A stretch of 64,000 nt of DNA from Myxococcales bacterium (GTDB taxonomy: Bacteria; Myxococcota_A; Polyangia; Nannocystales; Nannocystaceae): positions 1 through 64,000 of the forward strand of contig JACKDW010000006.1 of the NCBI GenBank assembly GCA_020633295.1, given 5' to 3'. The translations under genes and the position numbers were made by a program. The notes beneath the pieces were generated by a model that was not told where the DNA came from, ran no database searches, and saw only the letters and a list, made by a program, of their open reading frames with translations. Positions 37,665 to 46,752 of this stretch are shown one piece after another (the first letter of the stretch is position 1; the number at the start of each line of letters is the position of its first letter).

Positions 37665-40523
37665 TCAATTCAGCGGATCCGTCGTGCCGACCGCCGGGTA
37701 GTGGTGAAACGCGAAGTTGTCGAGCAGCACCAGCGAGTCGTAGATCGCGTCGCCCTCGTCGTGGACCGAGAACGTGATCGTGAACGTCTCGCCGGCCTTG
37801 ATCGGCCACGAGGTCCGCAGCCAGCCGGTCGAGCCGTGGTCGTCGAAGCCGGTGCCCCAGTTCGGGATCGGCTGGAACTGGTTCTGGAAGTAGTTGTTGT
37901 CGACCTCGATCGAGCGGTTGTTGGCGTCGAAGGAGATGTTGGTCGGCGCGCCGTCGTGGGTCGAGCCGGCCTGCAGGATCGCGTAGAAGCTGTCGTTGTA
38001 GTCCTGCTGGATGAACTCCGGGTACTCGGCCGAGAAGTAGTTGAAGTCGAAGGAGAAGCTCTGGGCCTGGGGCGGCGCCACCAGCTCGATCGTCACCTGG
38101 TGCAGATCGTGGACCGGCTCGCGCGGCTTCGTGGCCCGCCGCGCGCCCATGAAGCGCGGCCGCGGGTCCGAGAAGGTCCGCGGGCTCAGCTCGCCCGAGC
38201 CCGCCGGCCACTCCGATCCCACCGGGCCGCTGCTGATGGCGAGGAACTGGTAGCCCTCCTGCGGCATGAGCTTGCGGGCGTCGCGGAGCCTGCGGAGGCC
38301 GCGGATCGCCTTGCTCGTCTTCGGCCCGCGGAGCTTGACGCTCTTGACGTACTCGGCCGGGATCCCGAGCACCGCGTCGGGCGAGGTGTCCTCTTGGTCC
38401 CGCGCGCCGGGGAAGCGCTCGCCGAGCGCGAGCGTCTCGCGGTAGCGCTTCATCAGCGCGACCAGGTCGCCGAGCTCGTTGTCGACGAGGTACTGCTGGG
38501 CGTCCGAGACGAACACGAGCGCCCGGTCGAGCAGCGCGAGGTTGGCCTCGCGGTGCTGCGCGAGCGGGTACTTCATCTTCTTGATGGTCTCGGCGAACAC
38601 GACGAGCGCGTTGCCCTTGATCGCGCGCTTGTCCTCGCCCAGCATCTCCGCGACCGCGAGCTCGGCCGCGCGCGTGCGCCCGGCGGCGCCGATCGGCGTG
38701 AACTCGGCTTCGAACTCGAAGCGCGCCGCGGCCCGGGTCGCCGCGGCGCCCGCGGCCTGGGCCCTGTCCTCGGGGGCATCTTCGCCGGCGGGCGAAGGGG
38801 CCTTCGTCTTCTCCTTCTCCTTCGCCTTGGCCTTCGCCTCCGCGCCGTCGTCGGGCGTCGCCTTGACGATCATGTGGTAGATCATCTGGTCGTTCGGCGC
38901 GAGGTACTGGGGCGTCACCTTGGCCTTCGAGCGCGAGATCTGCTCGCCGTGGAAGGACTTCACCGACCAGCCGTCGGGCATGACCATCTTGAGGCGCACG
39001 TCCTTGAGGCTCACGTCGAAGTTGGAGACGAAGCGCGCCCCGGCGAGCACGCGATCGATCTCCTCGGGCGCGTCGAGGAACACGTAGGCCCCGCGCCCGC
39101 GATCCGTGAAGGCGTTCATGAGCTGATCGTTGAAGCCGACGCCGAGGCCGACGCCGATGAGGTACACGCCCTCCTTGTCGGCGTCCGCGGCGTGCTGCTC
39201 GATCACGCGGGTCGAGAGGCGCCCGAAGTTCGCGGCGCCGTCGGAGACGAGCATGACGCGGCTCGAGACGCGCTCGGAGAGGTGCCGCGTCGCTACGTCG
39301 TAGGCGAGCTTCATCCCGCGCTCGAGGTCGGTGACGTCGTTGGGCTGCGCCTCGGCGCGGCCCAGCGCGGCGGCCAGCTCACGCGCGGCGGTCCCGGGCG
39401 CCGAGACCTCGAGGTGCTCGATCAGCAGGGTCGCGTCGCGGTTGGCGACGACGAGCGAGAGCGAGTCGCCGGGCCGCAGCCCGCCGGCGAAGCGCTCGAG
39501 GAAGGTCCGCGCGAGCTCGATCGAGGGGCCCGCCATGGACCCGGAGGTGTCGAGCAGGATCGTCGTGTGCAGCGGCTTCATGGCCGCGCGCGCGCGATCC
39601 GGGGCCCGGACCGCGACCTGCAGCGAGTACTCGTCTTGGACGTCCGTCGCGCGCATCGCCGCCGTGATCGCCAGGTCGTCGGGCTGCGCCGGCGGCTCGT
39701 AGTCAAAGCTGTAGTAGTTGAGGAACTCGTAGGTGCGCACGAGGCTGGGGTCGACGTAGCGCCCCGACTTGATCGCCTGGCGCACGAGCACGGGCGAGGC
39801 CTGCGAGTTCGAGTCGTCGGCGGACAGGTAGCGCGTGTTCTTGCCGCCCTCGTCCGGCTTGACCTCGTCCTTGCCGGCCGCGCGCTCCTGCGGCGGCGCG
39901 CTGCGGTGGACCGGGGGACCCGAGGACGAGCTGCCCCCGGAGGGCCCCGCCGACGGCGCGGCCTTGGACTTCGCCATCCCGCCCCCGCCGCCGCCTCCCC
40001 CCTTGCCGATGAGGCCGGCGGAGCCGAGCCCGATCATCCCGTCGCCGGCCATGTCGAGCTTCTTCATCGGCTTCGACGACTTCGTCGCCGTGCTCCGTCG
40101 CCGCCGCGGACGCTTCGGGCGCTCGATCTTCGCGGCGTAGAGCAGCGACGCGTCGATCACCGGGTTCTGCAGGATCCTGGGCGCCGGCGCCGGCGCGGTC
40201 TCGGAAGCGCGCGGCTCGGCGACCGGGGTCCCCGTCTCCGGCGTCTCGACCGGCGCCGGCGCGGCGGCGACGGGTTGCTCATCGACGTGCTCGGTCGGCG
40301 ACGGCGCGCGTCGATCACACCCGGCGGCCGCGAGCGTCACGAACGCGAGCGGGATCAGCAGCGAGGCACGCGACGCGCGACGACGCGGCGGGGCGAGACG
40401 AGGAACGCGTGACGCCTGGATCGTAGGAAGGAGCCAAGGACGGAGCCAAGGACGGAGCCAAGGACGGCGCCAAGGAAGGAGCCAAGGACCGCTCGACCTC
40501 GAGGATGCGCGTTCGTTCACCAT
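37665..40523 (-). CDS. VWA-domain lipoprotein with choice-of-anchor L C-terminus
   Basis: 952 aa from the ATG at 40523. An unusual basic N-region with PWLRPWLRPWL repeats precedes the hydrophobic core LLIPLAFVTLAAAGC (lipobox). A Gly-rich linker carries IGLGSAGLIGKGGGGGGGG. The VWA domain (about 400-580) has an intact DTSGSMAG MIDAS and is flanked by a YfbK-like N-terminal segment (RYVDPSLVRTYEFLNYYSF) and a DUF3520-like region (AAELAVAEMLGEDKRA). The last 130 residues (FDFNYFSAEYPEFIQ, TNISFDANN, VLLDNFAFH) form a choice-of-anchor L domain. It is probably a surface adhesin or matrix protein. Confidence 0.88.
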   Translation of the reverse strand: MVNERASSRSSGPWLLPWRRPWLRPWLRPWLLPTIQASRVPRLAPPRRRASRASLLIPLAFVTLAAAGCDRRAPSPTEHVDEQPVAAAPAPVETPETGTPVAEPRASETAPAPAPRILQNPVIDASLLYAAKIERPKRPRRRRSTATKSSKPMKKLDMAGDGMIGLGSAGLIGKGGGGGGGGMAKSKAAPSAGPSGGSSSSGPPVHRSAPPQERAAGKDEVKPDEGGKNTRYLSADDSNSQASPVLVRQAIKSGRYVDPSLVRTYEFLNYYSFDYEPPAQPDDLAITAAMRATDVQDEYSLQVAVRAPDRARAAMKPLHTTILLDTSGSMAGPSIELARTFLERFAGGLRPGDSLSLVVANRDATLLIEHLEVSAPGTAARELAAALGRAEAQPNDVTDLERGMKLAYDVATRHLSERVSSRVMLVSDGAANFGRLSTRVIEQHAADADKEGVYLIGVGLGVGFNDQLMNAFTDRGRGAYVFLDAPEEIDRVLAGARFVSNFDVSLKDVRLKMVMPDGWSVKSFHGEQISRSKAKVTPQYLAPNDQMIYHMIVKATPDDGAEAKAKAKEKEKTKAPSPAGEDAPEDRAQAAGAAATRAAARFEFEAEFTPIGAAGRTRAAELAVAEMLGEDKRAIKGNALVVFAETIKKMKYPLAQHREANLALLDRALVFVSDAQQYLVDNELGDLVALMKRYRETLALGERFPGARDQEDTSPDAVLGIPAEYVKSVKLRGPKTSKAIRGLRRLRDARKLMPQEGYQFLAISSGPVGSEWPAGSGELSPRTFSDPRPRFMGARRATKPREPVHDLHQVTIELVAPPQAQSFSFDFNYFSAEYPEFIQQDYNDSFYAILQAGSTHDGAPTNISFDANNRSIEVDNNYFQNQFQPIPNWGTGFDDHGSTGWLRTSWPIKAGETFTITFSVHDEGDAIYDSLVLLDNFAFHHYPAVGTTDPLN
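40430..40489. repeat. Five 12-bp tandem repeats in signal-peptide coding region
   Basis: Units of ggagccaaggac (the fourth altered), encoding the PWLR/PWLL repeat of the VWA lipoprotein on the minus strand. Confidence 0.9.
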
Positions 40524-40859
40524 CGTCGCCTGTTGACAACGATGCCAGCCGCTCGTCGGTCTTCCAATCCACCGCGTGCCGATGACATGCCCCTCGGGCA
40601 AGCCGAGGCCATCGCCGTCCACGCCGAACGCCGCTCGTCGTCGCCGCGAGCTCGATCGCGACCGTTCGGAGCACGCGCGATCAACGCAGGTGCACGCACG
40701 TGCTCCGCTCCAGATCACGCGGACGCGCGACCGTGGACAGGCCCACGCCCGTGGTACACCCTGCGGCCCTGCGCGAGCGCGCGCGGCCGGACCCGCCGCG
40801 CAACCACGGATGCGCGCGGCCGAGCTTCACGGAGCGGCACCGCGGCCGCCACCCCCTCC
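40524..40859. other. 336-bp divergent intergenic region
   Basis: Lies between the VWA lipoprotein start (minus) and topB (plus). GC content drops slightly in 40530-40580. A TTGACA occurs at 40534-40539 on the plus strand but has no matching -10. Open frames across it read as Arg/Pro/Ala-rich shadows. It must hold both promoters; I cannot place them. Confidence 0.4.
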
Positions 40860-43811
40860 ATGACCGCCGTCGTCGTCGCCGAGAAACCCTCCGTCGCCCG
40901 GGACATCGCCCGTGTCCTGGGCGCGACGCGCAAGGCCGAGGGCTTCCTCGAGGGCGCGGGCTACCAGATCACCTGGGCTGTAGGTCACCTCGTCGCGCTC
41001 GCGCAGCCCCACGAGATCAACGCGGAGTGGAAGCGCTGGCGCCTCGACGACCTGCCGATGATCCCCGAGGAGTGGCCGCTGGTGACGCTGTCGCGCTCGC
41101 GCTCGCAGTTCGCCGTCGTCAAGCGCCTGCTCAACGCCCGGAGCACCCGCGAGGTCATCTGCGCCACGGACGCGGGACGCGAGGGCGAGCTGATCTTTCG
41201 CTACATCTACGAGCGCGCCGGCTGCAAGAAGCCGGTCCGGCGCCTGTGGATCTCGTCGCTCACGCCCGAGGCGATCCGCCAGGGCTTCGCGCGGCTCAAG
41301 GACGGCGCCGCCTACGACAACCTGGCAGCCGCCGCGCGCGGGCGCAGCCAGGCCGATTGGCTCGTCGGCATGAACCTGTCGCGCGCGCACACGCTGGTCG
41401 CCGATCGTCAACCGCAGACCGCTGCGGTCGCGCTCGCGGGCGGACGGCTGTCGGCGAAGACGACGGCGATGAATTCCGGCAAGAAGTTCGGCAAGAAGTT
41501 CGGCAAGAAGTTCGGCAAGACCTCGCGGCGACGGCGACGCGGCTCGGGGGACGTGCGCTCGGTCGGCCGCGTGCAGACCCCCACCCTGTCGATGCTCGTC
41601 GAGCGCGAGCTGGCGATCCGCGACTTCGTGCCCGAGGACTACCTCGAGGTGCAGGCCACGTTCCGCCCGCGCGCGCCGACGAGGGCCCATGACGACGAGG
41701 GCCCCGTGGACGCCGGGCTCTACGTCGGCACGTACTACAACCCCGAGCTCAACGCCGCGGTGCACCCCGCGGCCGACTCGGACGTCGACCCCGACGCGAG
41801 GCCAGGCGCCGACGCGACCGCGACCGCCGAGCGCGTCCCCGACACGCGCCTGCCCGCCGACGGCGAGCAGGCGTCCGCGATCGTCGATCGAGCGCAGCGC
41901 GGCGCCGCCGTGATCGAGCGCGTCGATCGCAAGCAGCGGTCGATGCCGCCGCCGCGCCTCTACGACCTCACCGAGCTGCAGCGCCACGCCAACCGCCTGT
42001 TCGGCTTCAGCGCCAAGCGCACGCTCGACCTCGCGCAAGCGCTGTACGAGAAGCACAAGCTCATCAGCTACCCGCGCACCGACAGCCGCCACCTCTCGAG
42101 CGACGTGGCGGGGACGCTGGGGCCGATCGTCGACGCGATCGCGGCGCCCTACGCCGCCGAGGGCCTGGTCGCGCAGGGCTCGGGCGCGACGCCGCGGAGC
42201 AAGCGCTACGTCGACGACGGGCGCGTGGGCGATCACCACGCGATCATCCCGACGAGCAAGACCCCGGGCGCGCTCGACCGCGACAGCCCGGAGGGCAAGA
42301 TCTACGATCTGATCTGTCGGCGCCTGCTCTCGATCTGGCACGAAGACCATCTCTACGCGACGACCACGGTGATCACCGCGATCACCTTCCCGGCGCCGAA
42401 GCCCGGCGCCGACGCGGACGCCGACACGGGCGGGCCAGAGCCCTTCGTCGATCGCTTCCGCAGCCGCGGGACCGAGGTCGTGCGCGAGGGCTGGAAGGTG
42501 CTCGACATCAAGACGCGACGCCGACGCGGTCGTGGTGCGCGCGGAGGCGACGACGCCGAGGACGAACGCGACCAGCCGGCGCTGCCCTCCGGGCTCGCGC
42601 GCGGGCAGGCCCAGGACGTGCTCGACGCGCGCGCGGTCGAGAAGCAGACGCGGCCGCCGCCGCGCTTGAGCGAGAGCACGCTGCTGACCGCGATGGAGAC
42701 GGCCGGGCGCGCGCTCGAGGACCGCGAGCTGTCGGACGCCATGCGCGAGAAAGGGCTGGGCACGCCGGCGACGCGGGCGGCGACCATCGAGACGCTGCTC
42801 GAGCGCGGCTACATCGAGCGTCAGGGCAAGAGCCTGCACGCGACGCCGCGGGGGATCGAGCTGATCGCGGTCGTCCACGAGCAGGTCAAGAGCCCCGCGC
42901 TCACCGGCGCCTGGGAGCACAAGCTGCGCCAGATCGAGCGCGGCGCCGCCAGCTTCGACGCGTTCATGGCCGAGATCGAGGCGTTCGTGCGCGCCGTCGT
43001 CAGCGAGGTCACCGGCGCCCCCCCGCGCGCTTCGACCACGGTCCCTTCGACCGCGACCGCGACCTCGACGGCGACCTCGACGGCGACCTCGACGGCGACC
43101 TCGACGTCGTCGACATCGTCGTCGACGACGTCGACCTCGAGGTCGCCGCGATCTTCGGCCTCAACCGAGACGCCGCGCCCGCGCGACGATCGTGACGATG
43201 GGGACCCGGAGGCGCCCCGCGCGACGAGGACGCCTCGCGCCCGCGCGCCGCGACCCTTCGACGAGGCGGCGCTCGCCGTCGAGGACGCGCCTCGCTCTCG
43301 TCCCCCGCGTGCCGCCGTCGACGCCCCCCGGACGCGCCTCGCCGCGACGTCCCGCGCGAGCGCGCCCGCGTCGCGCCAGGCCGCCGCGCCCGCGCAGACC
43401 AGCCTGTTCCCGGAAACCGCGTCCCCGCCCGCGCGCGCGAGCGGCTGCGTCGAGCTCCACGCGCGCCGAGCCGCCCGCGCGGCGCCAATCGACCGCGCCG
43501 CCGTCGCGGCCGCAGCACCCTGCCGCAGCCCCGCCGCAGCCCCGTACAACCGCGCGCGCGGCTCGGCGCCCGCGCGCGCCGAGCCGCCGCCGGGCTCGAC
43601 GGTCCACCACCTGGCTTTTTCGACAGGCCGCTGCCCGACGAAAACCGACGCGCCGCCCGCGGACCGCTTCGACGACGCGCCGCCGCCGGGCTCATGGACG
43701 GATAGGGTGGTGTTCGCCCCGCCCGCGCCGAGGCCGCGCGCGACGAGGACGAGCCGAGGCGGCCGCCCGCGACCGTGCCCGCGACCGTCGAGCGCGCGCC
43801 CGCGACCATAG
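40860..43811 (+). CDS. topB: DNA topoisomerase III with unusual low-complexity C-terminal tail
   Basis: 983 aa. The TOPRIM domain starts VVVAEKPSVARDIARVLG (4-21) and contains DAGREGELIFRYIYE (about 102-116). The active-site Tyr is 404, in LISYPRTDSR, and HHAIIPT and GLGTPATRAATIETL follow. The type IA core ends near residue 720. A Lys-rich tandem insert (GKKFGKKFGKKFGK) sits near residue 207-220. The last 260 residues are low-complexity (TSTATSTATST, then Arg/Pro/Ala) instead of the usual zinc fingers; their frame is uncertain between 43020 and 43190. recQ overlaps its last 37 bp, a natural functional pairing since RecQ and TopoIII act together. Confidence 0.9.
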   Translation: MTAVVVAEKPSVARDIARVLGATRKAEGFLEGAGYQITWAVGHLVALAQPHEINAEWKRWRLDDLPMIPEEWPLVTLSRSRSQFAVVKRLLNARSTREVICATDAGREGELIFRYIYERAGCKKPVRRLWISSLTPEAIRQGFARLKDGAAYDNLAAAARGRSQADWLVGMNLSRAHTLVADRQPQTAAVALAGGRLSAKTTAMNSGKKFGKKFGKKFGKTSRRRRRGSGDVRSVGRVQTPTLSMLVERELAIRDFVPEDYLEVQATFRPRAPTRAHDDEGPVDAGLYVGTYYNPELNAAVHPAADSDVDPDARPGADATATAERVPDTRLPADGEQASAIVDRAQRGAAVIERVDRKQRSMPPPRLYDLTELQRHANRLFGFSAKRTLDLAQALYEKHKLISYPRTDSRHLSSDVAGTLGPIVDAIAAPYAAEGLVAQGSGATPRSKRYVDDGRVGDHHAIIPTSKTPGALDRDSPEGKIYDLICRRLLSIWHEDHLYATTTVITAITFPAPKPGADADADTGGPEPFVDRFRSRGTEVVREGWKVLDIKTRRRRGRGARGGDDAEDERDQPALPSGLARGQAQDVLDARAVEKQTRPPPRLSESTLLTAMETAGRALEDRELSDAMREKGLGTPATRAATIETLLERGYIERQGKSLHATPRGIELIAVVHEQVKSPALTGAWEHKLRQIERGAASFDAFMAEIEAFVRAVVSEVTGAPPRASTTVPSTATATSTATSTATSTATSTSSTSSSTTSTSRSPRSSASTETPRPRDDRDDGDPEAPRATRTPRARAPRPFDEAALAVEDAPRSRPPRAAVDAPRTRLAATSRASAPASRQAAAPAQTSLFPETASPPARASGCVELHARRAARAAPIDRAAVAAAAPCRSPAAAPYNRARGSAPARAEPPPGSTVHHLAFSTGRCPTKTDAPPADRFDDAPPPGSWTDRVVFAPPAPRPRATRTSRGGRPRPCPRPSSARPRP
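41478..41513. repeat. Three 12-bp tandem repeats in topB
   Basis: ggcaagaagttc x3 plus a partial fourth, encoding GKKF units. Confidence 0.9.
43059..43106. repeat. Four 12-bp tandem repeats in topB tail
   Basis: gcgacctcgacg x4, exact; encodes a Thr/Ser/Ala repeat in the topB frame and Asp-Leu-Asp-Gly in another frame. Confidence 0.9.
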
Positions 43812-45949
43812 AGCGCGCGCCCGCGCCCCCCGATCGCGCGCGCGCGACGAGGCGCCGCCCGACGCCGCCCGAGCAGCTCGGCGAGCTCCTGCACGAGGTG
43901 TTCCGCTTCCCCGGCTTCCGCCCCCACCAAGAGGCGGTGTGCCGCAGCGTGACGCGCGGCGAGCACGTCCTCCTGGTCATGCCCACAGGGGCAGGTAAGT
44001 CGCTGTGCTACCAGCTCCCGGGGCTCGCGCGCGCCGGCACGACCCTGGTCGTCAGCCCGCTGATCGCGTTGATGGAGGACCAGGTCGGCAAGCTGCAGGA
44101 GCTCGGGCTCGCGGCCGACCGGATCCACTCGGGGCGCGAGCGCGGCAGCGGCGGGCAGGTCTACCGCGACTACCTCGCCGGCCGCCTCGACTACCTGTTC
44201 ATCGCGCCCGAGCGCCTGGGCGTGCCGGGCTTCGTCGACATGCTCTCGCGCCGCAAGCCGACGCTGATCGCGATCGACGAGGCGCACTGCATCTCGCAGT
44301 GGGGTCACGACTTCCGGCCCGACTACCGCATGCTCGGCGAGCGCCTGCCGCAGCTGCAGCCGACGCCGATCGTCGCGCTCACGGCCACGGCGACGCCCAC
44401 GGTCCAGCGCGACATCGTGCGCCAGCTCGGCCTCGCCGACGTGAAGACCTTCATCCACGGCTTCCGACGCGACAACATCGCGGTCGAGGTCGCGCAGCTG
44501 CCCACGCCCGAACGCGGCGCGCTCGCCCGCGAGATCCTCGGCAAGCCCGGGCGCCTGCCGGCGATCATCTACGCGCCGACGCGCAAGGTCGCCGAGGCCG
44601 TGCCGGCGGAGCTCGGGCGCGGCGTGCGGGCGGCCTCGTACCACGCGGGCATGGACGCGGCGCGGCGCGAGTCGGTGCAGACGCGCTTCCTCTCGGGCGA
44701 GCTCGACGTCATCGTCGCGACGATCGCGTTCGGCATGGGCATCGACAAGCCAGATGTCCGCACGGTCATCCACATGGCGCTGCCCGGCAGCGTCGAGGGC
44801 TACTACCAGGAGATCGGCCGCGCCGGCCGCGACGGGAAGCGCTCGCGCGCGGTCATGCTGCACTCCTACGCCGACCACCGCACCCACGAGTACTTCACGG
44901 AGCGGGACTACCCGGATCCGGTCGAGCTCGAGGACCTCTTCGATCTGCTCGGGCCGCGCCCGCGCACGCGCGAGTCGCTCGCCCGGCGCCTGCGGATCGA
45001 TCGCGACGCGCTCGAGCGCCGGCTGCAGAAGCTCTGGGTCCACGGCGGCGCGCAGATCCAGGGCGACGACGAGGTCACGCGCGGGCGCTCGGGCTGGGAG
45101 CGCTCCTACGTGGCCCAGCGCACCCACAAGCAGGGGCAGCTGCTGCGGATCGCCAGCTACGCCGAGTCGCCGCGCTGCCGCATGCTGCAGCTCGTCGAGC
45201 ACTTCGGCGATCAGGAGGACTCGGGCGATCCGTGCGGGATCTGTGACGTGTGCGCGCCGGAGGACTGCGTCGCGCAGCGCACCCGCGAGTCGCGGGCCGA
45301 CGAGCGCGCGCTGCTGTCCCGCATCCTGGAGCGGCTGCTCGCGCACGATCGCCAGACCGTGGGCAAGCTGTTCCGCGACGGCTTCGAACGCGAGCTCGCG
45401 CGCCGGGACTTCGAAGGGCTGCTCGCGGCGCTGGCCCGCGCGCGCCTCGTCACGATCACCGACGCGTCGTTCCAGAAAGAGGGTCGGACGATCAGCTACC
45501 GCCGCGTCGAGCTGACCCGCAAGGGCCGGGCCGCGGCCGAGGGTGACGCGAGCGCGAGCGCGCTGAACATCACGATCACCGAGTCGCCGACGACGAAGGG
45601 CTCGTCGAAGAAGGGCTCGTCGAAGAAGGGCTCGTCGAAGAAGGGCTCGTCGAAGAAGGGCTCGTCGAGATCGAGCAAACGCAAGCGCGGCGCGAGCGAG
45701 CGACCGGACGACGCGGCGCTGGCCGCCAGCGCGCCGACGGAGCTCGTCGACGCGCTCACGGACTGGCGCAAGACCGAGGCCAGGCGCCTCGGCATCCCGG
45801 CCTACCGAATCCTCACCAACAAGGCGCTGCTCGGGGTCGCGGCCGCGCGCCCGCGGGACCGCGAGACCATGTCGGAGGTGAAGGGCGTGGGCCCGAAGGT
45901 GATCGAGCGCTTCGCGGACGACATCCTGCAGATCGTCCGCGACTTCTAG
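43775..45949 (+). CDS. recQ: ATP-dependent DNA helicase RecQ
   Basis: 724 aa from a GTG. Superfamily 2 helicase, 3'-5'. Motif 0/I is FRPHQEAVC and MPTGAGKSLCYQLPG (about 47-80), motif II IDEAHCISQWGHDFRPDY (about 166-183), motif VI QEIGRAGRDGK. The RQC zinc site is formed by CRMLQLVEHFGD..DPCGICDVC. An HRDC domain is at the C-terminus (about 655-724). Between RQC and HRDC lies a Lys/Ser linker made of GSSKK repeats. The start overlaps topB by 37 bp; the core similarity begins near residue 35, so a later start is possible. Confidence 0.95.
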   Translation: MPATVERAPATIERAPAPPDRARATRRRPTPPEQLGELLHEVFRFPGFRPHQEAVCRSVTRGEHVLLVMPTGAGKSLCYQLPGLARAGTTLVVSPLIALMEDQVGKLQELGLAADRIHSGRERGSGGQVYRDYLAGRLDYLFIAPERLGVPGFVDMLSRRKPTLIAIDEAHCISQWGHDFRPDYRMLGERLPQLQPTPIVALTATATPTVQRDIVRQLGLADVKTFIHGFRRDNIAVEVAQLPTPERGALAREILGKPGRLPAIIYAPTRKVAEAVPAELGRGVRAASYHAGMDAARRESVQTRFLSGELDVIVATIAFGMGIDKPDVRTVIHMALPGSVEGYYQEIGRAGRDGKRSRAVMLHSYADHRTHEYFTERDYPDPVELEDLFDLLGPRPRTRESLARRLRIDRDALERRLQKLWVHGGAQIQGDDEVTRGRSGWERSYVAQRTHKQGQLLRIASYAESPRCRMLQLVEHFGDQEDSGDPCGICDVCAPEDCVAQRTRESRADERALLSRILERLLAHDRQTVGKLFRDGFERELARRDFEGLLAALARARLVTITDASFQKEGRTISYRRVELTRKGRAAAEGDASASALNITITESPTTKGSSKKGSSKKGSSKKGSSKKGSSRSSKRKRGASERPDDAALAASAPTELVDALTDWRKTEARRLGIPAYRILTNKALLGVAAARPRDRETMSEVKGVGPKVIERFADDILQIVRDF
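45596..45670. repeat. Five 15-bp tandem repeats in recQ linker
   Basis: aagggctcgtcgaag x5 (last unit with one change), encoding GSSKK repeats between the RQC and HRDC domains. Confidence 0.9.
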
Positions 45950-46106
45950 CCGAAGAGCCAGCCGCCCCGCCCCGCCCGAACGGTCGCCGCGACTCCGCGC
46001 CCGACGAAGGAAGACGAGGCCGAGGACGAAGCCGAGGATGAGGCCGAGCGCGTGGCGGACGGCGGCCGCTCACCGTCCTTCCGCGCGCGGGCGCGTCGGC
46101 GTCGAC

Positions 46107-46535
46107 TCACGGCAGCTCGTCGCGCTCGACCACCTGACGCGGCGTCGCCGACGAGAACACGTTGTGGTCGCCCAGGTACGCGGCGCCCCAGCACCACGCG
46201 CTGCCGTCGTCAAGCAGCGCGCAGGCGCGGTTGTCGGGGCCGAGCCCGAGCGCGACGGCGGAGCCCAGGTCGACGACCGACGTCGGCGCGTCATACAGCT
46301 CGACGTCGGCGTCGCCCGCGCCGATCGCCCCGTTGTAGTTCGAGCCCCAGCAACGGACCTCGCCCCCGGCCCTGCGCCCGCGGCTCATGGTCTCGCCGCA
46401 CGCGACCTCCTGCCACTCGGTGTCGCCGCCGACCAGCTGCGGCGCGGTGACTGGTTGGCGCGCGAGCCCGAGGGTCACCGCGAGCAGCGCGAGCCCGGCC
46501 CGGCCCGGCCCGGCCCGGCCGAAGACATGAATCAT
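46107..46535 (-). CDS. Short RCC1-repeat-like exported protein, possibly truncated
   Basis: 142 aa from the ATG at 46535. Signal-like N-terminus with a GRAGPGRAG stretch encoded by tandem GGCCC repeats (about 46494-46520). Two RCC1-type units follow: WQEVACGETMS..GEVRCWGSNYNGAIG and ALGLGPDNRACALLDDGSAWCWG. Real RCC1 propellers need about seven such units, so this is either a fragment of a longer gene or a decaying copy. Upstream lies another gene remnant (46612-46751), supporting decay of this region. Confidence 0.5.
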   Translation of the reverse strand: MIHVFGRAGPGRAGLALLAVTLGLARQPVTAPQLVGGDTEWQEVACGETMSRGRRAGGEVRCWGSNYNGAIGAGDADVELYDAPTSVVDLGSAVALGLGPDNRACALLDDGSAWCWGAAYLGDHNVFSSATPRQVVERDELP

Positions 46536-46611
46536 AAGCCAGAAGTTGCATCGTTCGCTCCAAGCGTGATTCGGTGCGCGCGCGAGGACGCCGGCGCGAC
46601 GCGTCGTCGCG

Positions 46612-46751
46612 TCACGGCTGCGGCGGCGCCGCGCAGCCGTCCGCGGGCTCGTACTGCCCGATGTCGTACTCGCCTGGCGCGGGCAGCCGTCCTTGAGGTT
46701 CGTGAGGCCGTCCTGATCGAAGTCGTCGGCGTCGCCGAAGCCGACCGGGTC
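46612..46751 (-). pseudogene. Remnant of a calcium-binding (thrombospondin type 3-like) C-terminus
   Basis: Immediately after the kinase stop, the minus strand reads DPVGFGDADDFDQDGLTN-LKDGCP, a D-x-D-x-DG-x-x-N calcium-binding repeat. After one frame change it continues EYDIGQYEPADGCAAPPQP to a TGA at 46612. There is no start codon. This is typical of the end of myxobacterial lipoproteins and looks like what is left after a deletion. Confidence 0.4.
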
Positions 46752-46752
46752 C

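Noticed and set aside
37665..40523. Alternative start for the VWA lipoprotein after the PWLR repeats
   Set aside because: No ATG, GTG or TTG in frame between the repeats and the hydrophobic core, so the repeats must be translated if the signal peptide is used.
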